The notes: a model not told the origin generated them from the letters alone. Shown: positions 33,008 through 42,655, counted from the first letter of the stretch. The stretch is 64,000 nt of DNA from Rhizobium sp. SEMIA4064 (GCF_003025035.1 NZ_PYJN01000005.1:310001-374000); one strand, 5' to 3'. Made by a program: numbers and translations.

Positions 33008-34603
33008 ATGGATCGCTTCGACTACATCATCATCGGCGCCGGCAGTGCCGGCTGCGTGCTTGCCAACCGGCTGTCGGCGGATCGCAACAACAGGGTGCTG
33101 CTGCTGGAGGCGGGGGGCAGCGACAATTACCACTGGATCCACATCCCGGTCGGCTATCTCTATTGCATCAACAATCCCCGCACCGACTGGTGCTTCACAA
33201 CAGCGCCGGAAGCCGGGCTGAACGGCCGCTCGTTGAACTATCCGCGCGGCAAGGTGCTCGGCGGCAGCTCGTCGATCAATGGCATGATCTATATGCGCGG
33301 CCAGGCACGCGATTATGATCTCTGGCGGCAGCTCGGCTGCGCTGGCTGGGGCTGGGACGATGTATTGCCCTATTTCGTGAAGTCCGAAGACTACTACAGA
33401 GGCAAGGACGAGATGCATGGCGCCGGCGGCGAATGGCGAGTCGAGAAGGCTCGCGTGCGCTGGGCCGTGCTCGACGCTTTCCAGGCGGCCGCGCGTGAAG
33501 CCGGTATTCCCGAGACAGCGGATTTCAATCGCGGCAATAATGAAGGTTCCGGCTATTTCGACGTCAACCAGCGCGCGGGCATTCGCTGGAACACCGCGAA
33601 GGCCTTCCTGCGGCCGGCGCTGAAACAGGGCAATCTCACCGTTCTCACCAAGGCCCAGGTCCGCCGCCTGCTGATCGAGGACGATGCCGTCATCGGTGTC
33701 GAGTTCCAGCATGACGGCGTGACCAAACGCGCTTTTGCGGACAAGGAGACGGTGCTTTCCGCCGGCGCGATCGGCTCGCCGCAGATCCTTGAACTATCCG
33801 GTCTCGGTCGCGGCGACGTATTGAGCCAGGCCGGCATCGAGGTGGTGCGGGAGGTCAAGGCGATCGGCGAGAACCTGCAGGATCACCTGCAACTGCGCAT
33901 GGCCTACAAAGTGACCGGCGTGCCGACGCTGAACGAGAAGGCGACGAAGTTCTTCGGCAAGGCGGCGATCGGTCTGGAATATCTCGTGCGCCGCTCCGGA
34001 CCGATGGCGATGGCGCCGAGCCAACTCGGCATCTTCACCCGCTCCGGCCCCGACAAGGAAACCCCGGACCTGCAATACCATGTGCAGCCGGTCTCGCTCG
34101 ACAAGTTCGGCGATCCCGTCCATCCGTTTCCGGCGATTACCGCCAGCGTCTGCAACCTGAGGCCGGAGAGCCGCGGCTCTGTGCACATCCAGAGCCCCCA
34201 ATTCACAGCCCAGCCAAAGATCAGCCCCAACTATCTCTCGGCATTGCGCGATCGCGAAATTGCCGTGCGCTCCATCCGGCTGACGCGGCGCATCGTGGAG
34301 CAGCCGTCATTCGCCAAGTTCAAGCCGGAAGAATTCAAGCCCGGCCCATCCTATCAGACTGACGCCGATCTAGAGCGCGCCGCCGGCGATATCGGCACGA
34401 CGATCTTTCATCCGGTCGGCACCTGCCGCATGGGCGGCGATCCGCAAAGCGTGGTCGATCCGCGGCTGCGGTTTCGGGCGCTGGCAAGGCTTCGGATCGC
34501 CGATGCTTCCGTCATGCCGTCGATCACCTCGGGTAATACCAATTCGCCGACCATCATGATTGCCGAAAAAGCCGCGGAGATGATCCTTGCCGATAACCGC
34601 TGA
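33008..34603 (+). CDS. GMC family oxidoreductase (choline/alcohol dehydrogenase-like)
   Basis: 531-residue FAD enzyme. It has the N-terminal dinucleotide motif DYIIIGAGSAGCVLANRLS, the GMC signature GKVLGGSSSINGMIYMRG, and the C-terminal active-site pair: His in TIFHPVGTCRMG and Asn in SGNTNSPTIMIAEK. It oxidises an alcohol to an aldehyde; the substrate is unknown. ATG 33008 is preferred over 33002 because it leaves 7 nt after the GAGGGG contributed by the upstream repeat. It is followed by two valine-catabolism-type enzymes and preceded by the importer, suggesting a single catabolic unit. Confidence 0.9.
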   Translation: MDRFDYIIIGAGSAGCVLANRLSADRNNRVLLLEAGGSDNYHWIHIPVGYLYCINNPRTDWCFTTAPEAGLNGRSLNYPRGKVLGGSSSINGMIYMRGQARDYDLWRQLGCAGWGWDDVLPYFVKSEDYYRGKDEMHGAGGEWRVEKARVRWAVLDAFQAAAREAGIPETADFNRGNNEGSGYFDVNQRAGIRWNTAKAFLRPALKQGNLTVLTKAQVRRLLIEDDAVIGVEFQHDGVTKRAFADKETVLSAGAIGSPQILELSGLGRGDVLSQAGIEVVREVKAIGENLQDHLQLRMAYKVTGVPTLNEKATKFFGKAAIGLEYLVRRSGPMAMAPSQLGIFTRSGPDKETPDLQYHVQPVSLDKFGDPVHPFPAITASVCNLRPESRGSVHIQSPQFTAQPKISPNYLSALRDREIAVRSIRLTRRIVEQPSFAKFKPEEFKPGPSYQTDADLERAAGDIGTTIFHPVGTCRMGGDPQSVVDPRLRFRALARLRIADASVMPSITSGNTNSPTIMIAEKAAEMILADNR

Positions 34604-34642
34604 GCGCCTATTGATGAGTGGAGGTAGGATGGGGAGTTTCGA

Positions 34643-35701
34643 ATGGACAGCATAGACGAGGTCATCATCGAACGTCGGGGATCGGCGGGTCTCATCCGGC
34701 TCAACCGGCCGCAGGCGCTGAACAGCCTGACGTTGCCGATGATCCGGGCGATCGCATCGGCTCTTGATGATTTCGCCGCCGATCCTTCCATCGCCTGCGT
34801 CATCGTTAGGGGCGAGGGCGATCGCGCCTTCTGCGCCGGCGGCGATATCCGCCTGTTGCATGAGAGCGGCAAACGAGGCTCTGCAGACGCCGAGACCTTC
34901 TGGCGCGAGGAATTCCGCCTCAACCATGCCATTGCCCGCTATCCCAAACCCTATGTGGCGTTGATGGACGGCATCACGATGGGCGGCGGCGTCGGACTGT
35001 CCTCGCACGGCAGCCATCGCGTCGTCACCGAGCGCACCCGGCTCGCTATGCCGGAAACCGGCATCGGCTATTTTCCCGATGTCGGCGCTACCTGGCTTTT
35101 GCCGCGAGCGCCCGGAGAAGCTGGCACATGGATGGGCCTGACCGGCCTCGCCATCCATGCGGCCGATGCGATCCATGCGCGGCTGGCCGATCATTGTGTT
35201 GCGTCCTCCGATCTCTCCGCACTGATCGAGGCGATCGGGGCGCTACCCGGTTCTGCATCGCCGGACGATGTGCACGGGGTGATTGCCGGCATGGCGATTT
35301 CCGCCGGCGAAAGCCGCCTGGCCGCCAACCGCGACATGATCGATCGGGCGCTGGCCTATGATCTTGTCGAGGACATTCAGGAGGCGCTGGCGCGGGAGGC
35401 GGGCGATTTCGCTGCCGAGACCCTGCAGATCATCGGCACGCGCTCGCCGACCAGCCTGAAACTGACGTTGCGGCTGCTGCGCGCCGGGCGCAATAGCGCA
35501 AACCTCGCCGAATGCCTGGATCGTGAACTCGGCGCCTGCATGCGGATATTGTATAATCCCGACTTTTACGAAGGCGTTCGCGCAGCCGTCATCGACAAGG
35601 ACCGCAATCCGAAATGGTCGCCGGCGAGCCTTGCCGAGGTCGAAGATGCCGCCATCGATCGCTTCTTCGTACCGCCGCAGCCGCCGCTTTTCGCGATGTA
35701 A
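34643..35701 (+). CDS. Enoyl-CoA hydratase/isomerase family, 3-hydroxyisobutyryl-CoA hydrolase-like
   Basis: 352 residues, the longer crotonase type typical of HIBCH. It has LNRPQALNSL, the oxyanion segment AFCAGGDIRLLHE, MDGITMGGGVGLSSHGSHRVVTERT and the catalytic acid region MPETGIGYFPDVGATWLLPR, plus the C-terminal ILYNPDFYEGVRAAVIDKDRNPKW that distinguishes HIBCH from simple hydratases. It would release 3-hydroxyisobutyrate from its CoA ester in valine degradation. GGGGAG precedes the ATG, and the next gene encodes the matching dehydrogenase. Confidence 0.9.
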   Translation: MDSIDEVIIERRGSAGLIRLNRPQALNSLTLPMIRAIASALDDFAADPSIACVIVRGEGDRAFCAGGDIRLLHESGKRGSADAETFWREEFRLNHAIARYPKPYVALMDGITMGGGVGLSSHGSHRVVTERTRLAMPETGIGYFPDVGATWLLPRAPGEAGTWMGLTGLAIHAADAIHARLADHCVASSDLSALIEAIGALPGSASPDDVHGVIAGMAISAGESRLAANRDMIDRALAYDLVEDIQEALAREAGDFAAETLQIIGTRSPTSLKLTLRLLRAGRNSANLAECLDRELGACMRILYNPDFYEGVRAAVIDKDRNPKWSPASLAEVEDAAIDRFFVPPQPPLFAM

Positions 35702-35723
35702 AGAGAATGGGAGGAAAAGCATC

Positions 35724-36605
35724 ATGACACGGATCGCATTCATCGGGCTCGGCAATATGGGCGGTCCCATGGCCGCCAATCTGGTCAAGGCCGGCCATGA
35801 CGTCATCGGCTTCGATCTCTCCCATGATATGCTGAAGGCCGCGGAGGCGACGGGCGTCAAGGCCGCAAACGTGCTGACCGAGGCCTTGGCCAATGCGGAA
35901 GCGGTCATCACCATGTTGCCCAAGGGGCAACATGTGCTGACGGTCTGGACCGATATCCTGCGCTCCGTGCCGAAGGGTACTCTGCTGATTGACAGCTCGA
36001 CCATCGATGTCGACAGCGCCCGCAAGGCCCATGCCATGGCTGGCGATGCCGGCTGCCTATCGCTCGACGCGCCGGTCTCCGGCGGCACCGGCGGAGCTGC
36101 GGCCGGAACGCTCACCTTCATGGCCGGTGGCTCAAAGGAAAGTTTCGCGGGCGCCAAGCCGCTGCTGGAAGTCATGGGCCGGAAGATCGTCCATTGCGGC
36201 GACGCTGGCGCCGGGCAGGCAGCGAAGATCTGCAACAACATGATCCTCGGCATTTCCATGATCGGCGTCTGCGAGGCCTTCGTGCTCGGTGAAAAGCTCG
36301 GCCTCTCGCATCAGGCTCTCTTTGATGTGGCTTCCACGTCGTCCGGCCAGTGCTGGTCGATCAACACCTATTGCCCGGTGCCAGGCCCCGTGCCGACTTC
36401 GCCGGCTAACAACGACTACAAGCCCGGCTTCTCGGCAGCCCTGATGCTGAAGGATCTGCGCCTGTCACAGGAGGCCGCTTTGTCGAGCGGCGCATCGACA
36501 CCTCTGGGCGCGGAAGCGGCGCAGCTCTATGCGCTCTTCGAGAAGCTCGGCAATGGAGGCCGCGATTTTTCGGCCATTATCGAGATGTTTCGGGAGGCGG
36601 GCTGA
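35724..36605 (+). CDS. mmsB: 3-hydroxyisobutyrate dehydrogenase
   Basis: 293-residue beta-hydroxyacid dehydrogenase. It has the NAD motif IAFIGLGNMGGPMAANLVKAG, the substrate-binding DAPVSGGTGGAAAGTL, the catalytic lysine in GAGQAAKICNNMILG and the C-terminal NDYKPGFSAALMLKDL. It oxidises 3-hydroxyisobutyrate to methylmalonate semialdehyde. ATG 35724 has GGGAGGAAAAG upstream. It forms an operon with the HIBCH-like gene; mmsA, the usual next enzyme, is not in the window. Confidence 0.94.
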   Translation: MTRIAFIGLGNMGGPMAANLVKAGHDVIGFDLSHDMLKAAEATGVKAANVLTEALANAEAVITMLPKGQHVLTVWTDILRSVPKGTLLIDSSTIDVDSARKAHAMAGDAGCLSLDAPVSGGTGGAAAGTLTFMAGGSKESFAGAKPLLEVMGRKIVHCGDAGAGQAAKICNNMILGISMIGVCEAFVLGEKLGLSHQALFDVASTSSGQCWSINTYCPVPGPVPTSPANNDYKPGFSAALMLKDLRLSQEAALSSGASTPLGAEAAQLYALFEKLGNGGRDFSAIIEMFREAG

Positions 36606-36644
36606 GGATTGCTCGTGACGATCGAGCGAGTTGAAAGCCCGATG

Positions 36645-36791
36645 CCCCTCACCCCGGCCCTCTCCCCGCAGGCGGGGAGAGGGCCGGGGTGAGGGGGAGT
36701 TGTGCCCCAGGTAGTTTCGGCTCGGGGGAGGCTTAGTTCTTTGTGAGGTCGTCCCCTCTCCCCGCGAGCGGGGAGGGGGCTAGGGTGAGGG
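36645..36791. repeat. Intergenic repeat pair with a 52-bp perfect palindrome
   Basis: 36645-36696 is a perfect palindrome with 25-bp arms and an AG centre (CCCCTCACCCCGGCCC... and its complement). A second related unit lies at 36752-36791 in opposite orientation. It sits between the convergent mmsB and uvrD-like genes and could act as a two-way terminator or mRNA stabiliser. It belongs to the same repeat family as 32876-33000. Confidence 0.85.
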
Positions 36792-36829
36792 GCCTTGCCG
36801 GAACAGCGACCTCTACAAATAAGCCCCAC

Positions 36830-38899
36830 TTACCGCCACATGCCGCGCATCCGCGCGCCGACATCGACGCGCACCTGCCGCGCCCTAATGGCGGCGGCGC
36901 TTTCGGCCCTTGCCTGCGGCCAGCCGCAAACCTCGAAAAACTGCAGCAATGTCGCCGGAATGAAGCGCGTGCGTGAGGCAAAGACGTGCTTGTCGCCTTG
37001 CGCATGCTGACCGTGCACGAAGAACCGTTGCGGAATGACAAGATCGAGATTGTCTTTCGCCCGTGTCATGGCGACATAGAGCAGCCGTCGTTCCTCCTCG
37101 ATCTCGGAGGAAGAGCCGACCGCGAGATCCGCCGGAATGCAGCCGTCGACGGCATTGAGGACGAACACCTTCGTCCATTCCTGACCCTTGGCGGAATGGA
37201 TGGTCGAGAGGATGAGATAGTCCTCATCGAGCAGCGGCACGCCCGCTTGATCGCTAGTAGCATCGGGTGGATCGAGCGTCAGTTCGGTGAGGAAGCGCTC
37301 TCGCGAGCCATAGCCGCCGGCGATCTGTTCGAGCTGGATCAAGTCCGCCTGGCGTGTCGCCGCATCCTCATGCGCCCGCTCCAGATGCGGCTCGTACCAT
37401 TGCCGAACGAGACTGATTTCCGCAGGCCATCCCGCTTTTCCGGTCTTGAGCTCCTGCATGGTTGCTACGAAAGTCGTCCAGTCCTCGCCCGAGCGCGGCG
37501 GCGCCGGAAAATCGGCAAGGGCCGCCATTGGACTGGCCTGTTCGCCAATGTGGTCGAGTACGCGCTGGGCGGTCGAAGGGCCGACGCCCGGCAAAAGCTG
37601 CATCAGCCGGAAGCCGGCGACGCGATCGCGCGGGTTCTGTGCAAAGCGCAGGGCGGCGAGCATGTCCTTGACATGGGCGCTGTCGAGAAACTTCAGCCCG
37701 CCGAATTTGACGAAGGGGATATTGCGGCGGGTAAGCTCCACTTCCAACGGTCCACTGTGATGCGAAGCGCGGAAAAGCACGGCCTGCTGCTTCAGCTTCG
37801 CACCGCTCTCCCGATTTTCCAGTACCTGATCGGCGATGTAACGCGCCTGATCGCTTTCGTCGCGCACCGTTACCAGCCGCGGCCGCTCCGCGCTCTGGCG
37901 TTCGGTACGCAGGTTCTTGGTGAAACGCTCGGAAGCAAGATCGATCACCGCGTTGGCGGCGGCCAGGATCGGTTGTGTCGAGCGGTAGTTGCGGTCGAGC
38001 GTGACGATGTTGGCAGCCGGGGTAAAGGAGGTCGGGAAGTCGAGGATGTTGCGCACCGTGGCCGCGCGGAAGGAATAGATCGACTGCGCATCGTCGCCGA
38101 CGACGGTCAGTCCCTGACCGTCAGGCTTCAGCGCCAGCAGGATCGACGACTGCAGCCGGTTGGTGTCCTGATATTCGTCGACCAATACATGGTCGAAGCG
38201 ACCGCCGATATCTTCGGCGATCAGCGGTTCATGCAGCATATGCGCCCAATAGAGCAGCAGATCATCGTAATCGAGCACATTCTGCGCCTGCTTGGCCTCG
38301 ACATAGGCCGCGAAGAGGTCGCGCAACTGCTTTTCCCAGGCGGCGCACCAGGGGAAGAAATCACGCAGCATCTCTTCGAGCGGCGCTTCCGAATTGACGG
38401 CGCGGGAATAGATCGAGAGGCAGGTCGCCTTGGTCGGAAAGCGGTTTTCCAGCTTGGAGAAGCCAAGCTCGTGGCGCACGAGGTTCATCAGGTCGGCGCT
38501 GTCTTCGCGGTCATGGATCGTGAAGGCCGGATCAAGGCCGATCTGTTCGGCATAATCGCGCAGGAGCCGCGCGCCGATGCCATGGAACGTGCCGGTCCAG
38601 GCAAGCGCGTCGGCCATGATGCCGGCATTGGCGCCAAGCACATCGCGACAGATGCGCTCGACGCGGCGGCCCATTTCGGCCGCCGCCCGGCGAGAAAAGG
38701 TCATCAGCAGGATGCGGCGAGGATCGGCGCCCTTGACGATGAGATGCGCGACGCGATGGGCCAGCGTATTGGTCTTGCCGGAGCCTGCACCGGCAATCAC
38801 CAGCAGCGGGCCGGCGATATGGCTGCCTTCGACCGTCGTGCCGTGCTCCACCGCCAGCCGCTGCTCCGGGTTCAGCTTTTCCAGATAGGCAGCAGTCAT
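36830..38899 (-). CDS. UvrD/Rep-like ATP-dependent DNA helicase
   Basis: 689-residue superfamily 1A helicase with all major motifs: LNPEQRLAVEHG (Q motif), IAGAGSGKTNTLAHR (I), LLMTFSRRAAAEM (Ia), VLVDEYQDTNRLQ (II), VGDDAQSIYSFRAA (III), LDRNYRST (IV), ILSTIHSAKGQEW (V) and LLYVAMTRAKDNLDLVI (VI). It is shorter than canonical UvrD (~720) and lacks the PcrA-like C-terminal tail, so it is best treated as a UvrD2-type repair helicase. It is divergent from the SMP-30 gene across 268 bp and monocistronic here. Confidence 0.93.
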   Translation of the reverse strand: MTAAYLEKLNPEQRLAVEHGTTVEGSHIAGPLLVIAGAGSGKTNTLAHRVAHLIVKGADPRRILLMTFSRRAAAEMGRRVERICRDVLGANAGIMADALAWTGTFHGIGARLLRDYAEQIGLDPAFTIHDREDSADLMNLVRHELGFSKLENRFPTKATCLSIYSRAVNSEAPLEEMLRDFFPWCAAWEKQLRDLFAAYVEAKQAQNVLDYDDLLLYWAHMLHEPLIAEDIGGRFDHVLVDEYQDTNRLQSSILLALKPDGQGLTVVGDDAQSIYSFRAATVRNILDFPTSFTPAANIVTLDRNYRSTQPILAAANAVIDLASERFTKNLRTERQSAERPRLVTVRDESDQARYIADQVLENRESGAKLKQQAVLFRASHHSGPLEVELTRRNIPFVKFGGLKFLDSAHVKDMLAALRFAQNPRDRVAGFRLMQLLPGVGPSTAQRVLDHIGEQASPMAALADFPAPPRSGEDWTTFVATMQELKTGKAGWPAEISLVRQWYEPHLERAHEDAATRQADLIQLEQIAGGYGSRERFLTELTLDPPDATSDQAGVPLLDEDYLILSTIHSAKGQEWTKVFVLNAVDGCIPADLAVGSSSEIEEERRLLYVAMTRAKDNLDLVIPQRFFVHGQHAQGDKHVFASRTRFIPATLLQFFEVCGWPQARAESAAAIRARQVRVDVGARMRGMWR

Positions 38900-39167
38900 G
38901 GGCTCTCCTGAAGGCTTCGGACGGCAGGCGCGCGACCACAGAATCGGTGACGAATCAAGTTCGCAATAATATCCGAATGTTCGATGAATGTTCCGAATTG
39001 ACTGAAACTGTCAAGCTCGGCCGGATCTGCACAGAGATGTGACCCTCCCGTCATGAAATTGGTTCAGATTTAACCAACGTCGGCTCGAAAAAAGCCTTTG
39101 GGGTACTTATTTACCATTTTGACACATGATTTTGGGGTTTCGGCGCGCTGGGTGAGGGTTCCCGACC

Positions 39168-40037
39168 ATGAACGAGACGATCGCCACCGGACTGCGCCAG
39201 CCTGAGGGGCCGGTAGCCCTGACGGACGGGCGTATCGCGCTTGTGGAGACCGGTGAGAGCCGCCGTTGCCTGACAATGGTTGTGGCCGGTGTCCGCCGCG
39301 AAATCTGCCGGCCCGGCGGCCGACCGACTGGGCTCGCGGTCGATGGCGATCAATGTTTCTGGGTGGCGGGCGGTCCGGAAAACTCCCTTGTTAAGGTCTC
39401 TCCAGAAGGCCGCACCCTGCAGGTGATCGAAGGCGGCAGCGATGGCCCGTTTCTTTATCCGAACGACCTCGCCTTCGGCCCGGACGGCCTGCTCTACATG
39501 ACCGATTCCGGCGTCCGCATCTCCGATCTGCTCGACGGCGCTGACATCAATCCTGATTTCTTCCGGGCGCCTTATAACGGTCGTGTCTACCAGATCGATC
39601 CGGCGGAGGGACGGGTGCTGCGCGTGCTGGCGGCCGGCTTGCTCTATGCCAACGGCATTGCCTTCGGGCCGGATGGCTTGCTCTACTACAGCGAGACCTT
39701 GACCGGGAAAATCTATCGCCAGATCGTCGGCGGGCGGCAGGAATTGTTTGCACAGGTGATGCAGACGCCTGCCGTGAAGGCGTTGCGCGGGCCGGCCGGC
39801 ATGGCCTTCGACCGCAATGGCACGCTCTATTGTGCGATCTACGGGCAAGGCGAGATCTGCCTGATCGATCCCACCGGGAAGATCGCCGGCCGTATACGCA
39901 CCAATGGTACCCGGCCGGGCAATATCGCCTTCACCCTCGATGGCAAATATGCGCTCATCACAGAGCAGGAAAACGGTGTTTTGGAGAGAATAGCGGCACC
40001 GCGTCCAGGACTGCCGCTGCACATGCCGTCCATCTGA
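39168..40037 (+). CDS. SMP-30/gluconolactonase-like beta-propeller protein
   Basis: 289 residues of the SGL family: repeated propeller blades with ...GLAVDGDQCFWVAGG, FLYPNDLAFGPDGLLYMTDSG and LYANGIAFGPDGLLYYSET, the PND/NGIAF segments carrying the metal-site Asn/Asp. Family members are lactonases acting on sugar lactones; the precise substrate is unknown. It stands alone and ends at a strong hairpin shared with the convergent secDF. Confidence 0.85.
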   Translation: MNETIATGLRQPEGPVALTDGRIALVETGESRRCLTMVVAGVRREICRPGGRPTGLAVDGDQCFWVAGGPENSLVKVSPEGRTLQVIEGGSDGPFLYPNDLAFGPDGLLYMTDSGVRISDLLDGADINPDFFRAPYNGRVYQIDPAEGRVLRVLAAGLLYANGIAFGPDGLLYYSETLTGKIYRQIVGGRQELFAQVMQTPAVKALRGPAGMAFDRNGTLYCAIYGQGEICLIDPTGKIAGRIRTNGTRPGNIAFTLDGKYALITEQENGVLERIAAPRPGLPLHMPSI

Positions 40038-40051
40038 TCCGGAGGCAGAAT

Positions 40052-40080
40052 GGGCATGCCCGGAAACCGGGCATGCCCTT
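40052..40080. terminator. Hairpin between SMP-30 gene and secDF
   Basis: Perfect 12-bp stem GGGCATGCCCGG / CCGGGCATGCCC with an AAA loop, lying 14 bp after the SMP-30 stop and 20 bp from the secDF stop. Only a short TT follows, so it may serve both strands with modest efficiency. Confidence 0.7.
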
Positions 40081-40099
40081 GTTCGTGTCCGTCTGTCGC

Positions 40100-42655
40100 T
40101 TATTCGGCGGCGGGGATTTGCTTGTTGTCCTTGCCGGACTTGTCGTCCGACTCGGCGTCGTTGGCGACCGCCTTGGCATGGCGGCGGCGCCAATCGCCGA
40201 GGAACAGCAAGATCGGAGCGGCGATGAAGACCGACGAGGCACCAGCGACGAGTATGCCGAACACCATCGGGATCGCGAAGCTGGAGACGGCGCTGCCGCC
40301 CCAGATTGCCATCGGCACCAGCGCCAGGAAGGCGGTGGCGTTGGTATAGAGGCTTCGCGCCAGGGTCTCGTTGATCGACTTGTCGATGATGTCGCGCAGC
40401 GGCATCGACTTGTAGAGCCGCATGTTTTCACGCATGCGGTCATAGACCACGACCTTATCGTTCACCGAGTAACCGACCAGCGTCAGGATAGCGGCGATGG
40501 CCGTCAGGTTGAAATCGAGGCCGGTGATCGCGAAGAAGCCGATCGCCTTGGTGACGTCGAGTACCAGAGTGACGATGGCGCCGACCGCGAACGGCCATTC
40601 GAAGCGAAACCAGATGTAGAACAGCATCGCCAAGCTGGCGATCACGACCGACAGGATGCCGGCCCAGGCAAGCTCGCCCGAAACCTTCGGACCGATGACA
40701 TCCGTGCCTTCGATGGTCGCGGTTGGGTCGATCTTGATGATTTCTGCCTTGAGCTTGGTGACCGCGGCCGTCTGCGCCTCTTCGCCGCCGTCCTGGCGCT
40801 GGGCGCGGACAAGGAGGCTGTTGTTGTCGCCGAAGGACTGCAGTGCGATTTCGCCGAGGCCGAGCGTGTTCAGGCCCTCGCGGAACGTAGCCAAATCGGC
40901 CGCGTCCTTGGTCTTGACGGACATCTGGATGCCGCCGCGGAAATCGACGCCGTAGTTGAGGCCCGGATGGATGAACAGGACCACCGAGGCGATCGACAGG
41001 ATCGCCGAGACGGTGACGCCAAAGAAGCGGGCCTTCATGAACTGGATGTGCTTGTCATAGGGGCTGAAGGGGATCAGCGGCCTGATGTTGAGCACCTTCA
41101 GCTTGCGGCGACGGGTGATGGCGATCATCACGACGCGCACGAAGGCGACGGAGGTGAACATCGAGATAATGAGGCCGAGACCCATAGTCACGGCAAAGCC
41201 GCGAACCGGGCCGGAGCCGAAGTAGAACAGGATGGCGGCGGCGATCAGGGCCGTCATGTTGCCGTCGATAATCGTCGAATAAGCCTTCTTGAAGCCGTTA
41301 TCGATGGCGGCGAAGGCGCCGCGGCCCTTGCGGGTTTCTTCGCGGATGCGCTCGTTGATCAGAACGTTGGCATCAACCGCCAGGCCGATACCAAGGACGA
41401 CGCCCGCGATGCCGGGCAGCGTAAGCGTGGCGCCGACAAGCGTCAGGGCCGAGAACGTCAGGATCGTGTGGATGAGCAGTGCAACATTCGCGAGAATCCC
41501 CCAGGCGCCGTAGAGCACGAAGATGAAGGCGGCAACCAAGGCGAAGCCGATCAGGCCGCTATAGATACCCTTCTGGATCGCGTCGCTGCCGAGGTCGGCG
41601 CCAACAGTGCGTTCTTCGATGACGGTGAGCTTGGCCGGCAGGGCGCCGGCGCGCAGCAGGGCTGCAAGCGTCGTCGCGCTGTCGGCGGTGAAGTTGCCCG
41701 AGATCTGGCCCGAACCGCCGGTGATCGGCTCGCGAATATTCGGCGCGCTCAGCACCTTGTTGTCGAGCACGATGGCGAAAGGCTTGCCAACGTTTTCGCG
41801 GGTGATTTCCGCGAAGCGGTTTGCGCCGGCACTGTCGAAGCGGAAGGTGACGAGCGGCTCGTGCGTGTTCGGATCGAAGCTGACGCGGGCGTCGGTCAGG
41901 CGGTCGCCGGCGAGCTCGATGCGATCGAGAACCGGAAAGCTGTTGCCCTGATCATCCTTGAGGATGGAAACGCCAGGACCGGGGTTCTTCGGATCGACGT
42001 TCTCGGCGAGCAGATGGAAGGACATCTTCGCGGTCGAGCCGAGCAGTTCGCGCAGGCGCGATGGGTCTTGTGCGCCCGGAAGCTGCACGAGAACGCGATT
42101 GGGACCGACGCGCTGGATGGTCGGTTCGGCGACGCCCACCTGGTCGACGCGTTTGCGGATGACTTCCAAGCTCTGCTGGACGGCGGAATCGACGTTGGCG
42201 GCGATGCCGGCCGGCGAGAAGGACATGGCAATCGCGCCGCCATTTGGCGTAATCGTCAGATCAGACTGGCCGGCGGAAAGGCCGGACGAGATCGTATTGG
42301 CGAGGGTCCGCAACTGCGTCACCGCATCGTTGCTCTGCGACGGATCGGTCAGCGTGACGACGATCTGGTCACCATTGCGGACGATCGAACGGGTCAGGAT
42401 GTTCTTGTCGCGCAGGACACGGCGCGAGTCTTGCAGCAGCGATTGCAGCCGGCCATTGGTCAGGTCCTTCTCGTCGACTTCGAGGACGAGGTAGGAGCCG
42501 CCACGAAGGTCGAGGCCGAGGGAAACCTGGCTATGCGGCAGCCAGGACGGCATTTTGCTTAAGACCGACTGTGGCAGCACGTTCGGCAGGGCGATGAAAA
42601 GGCCAAGCACGATGATCACCGTATAGGTGAACACCAGCCATGGTGAGGTGCGCAT
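40100..42655 (-). CDS. secDF: Protein translocase subunit SecDF (fused)
   Basis: 851-residue fusion of SecD and SecF, the proton-driven Sec accessory complex that pulls exported proteins through SecYEG. The SecD part has LGLDLRGGSYLVLEVD near the N-terminus, a periplasmic P1 domain and TM4 with GLAVDANVLINERIREE; the SecF part has YGVDFRGGIQMSV and SVNDKVVVYDRMRENMR. The protein has twelve membrane helices. ATG 42655 follows AAGGAT; a longer frame adds only seven unlikely residues. It is last in a ybaL-hypothetical-secDF run. Confidence 0.96.
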   Translation of the reverse strand: MRTSPWLVFTYTVIIVLGLFIALPNVLPQSVLSKMPSWLPHSQVSLGLDLRGGSYLVLEVDEKDLTNGRLQSLLQDSRRVLRDKNILTRSIVRNGDQIVVTLTDPSQSNDAVTQLRTLANTISSGLSAGQSDLTITPNGGAIAMSFSPAGIAANVDSAVQQSLEVIRKRVDQVGVAEPTIQRVGPNRVLVQLPGAQDPSRLRELLGSTAKMSFHLLAENVDPKNPGPGVSILKDDQGNSFPVLDRIELAGDRLTDARVSFDPNTHEPLVTFRFDSAGANRFAEITRENVGKPFAIVLDNKVLSAPNIREPITGGSGQISGNFTADSATTLAALLRAGALPAKLTVIEERTVGADLGSDAIQKGIYSGLIGFALVAAFIFVLYGAWGILANVALLIHTILTFSALTLVGATLTLPGIAGVVLGIGLAVDANVLINERIREETRKGRGAFAAIDNGFKKAYSTIIDGNMTALIAAAILFYFGSGPVRGFAVTMGLGLIISMFTSVAFVRVVMIAITRRRKLKVLNIRPLIPFSPYDKHIQFMKARFFGVTVSAILSIASVVLFIHPGLNYGVDFRGGIQMSVKTKDAADLATFREGLNTLGLGEIALQSFGDNNSLLVRAQRQDGGEEAQTAAVTKLKAEIIKIDPTATIEGTDVIGPKVSGELAWAGILSVVIASLAMLFYIWFRFEWPFAVGAIVTLVLDVTKAIGFFAITGLDFNLTAIAAILTLVGYSVNDKVVVYDRMRENMRLYKSMPLRDIIDKSINETLARSLYTNATAFLALVPMAIWGGSAVSSFAIPMVFGILVAGASSVFIAAPILLFLGDWRRRHAKAVANDAESDDKSGKDNKQIPAAE

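Noticed and set aside
39830..42562. A 910-codon plus-strand frame
   Set aside because: It is antisense to secDF and overlaps the SMP-30 3' end; SecDF motifs are unmistakable on the other strand.
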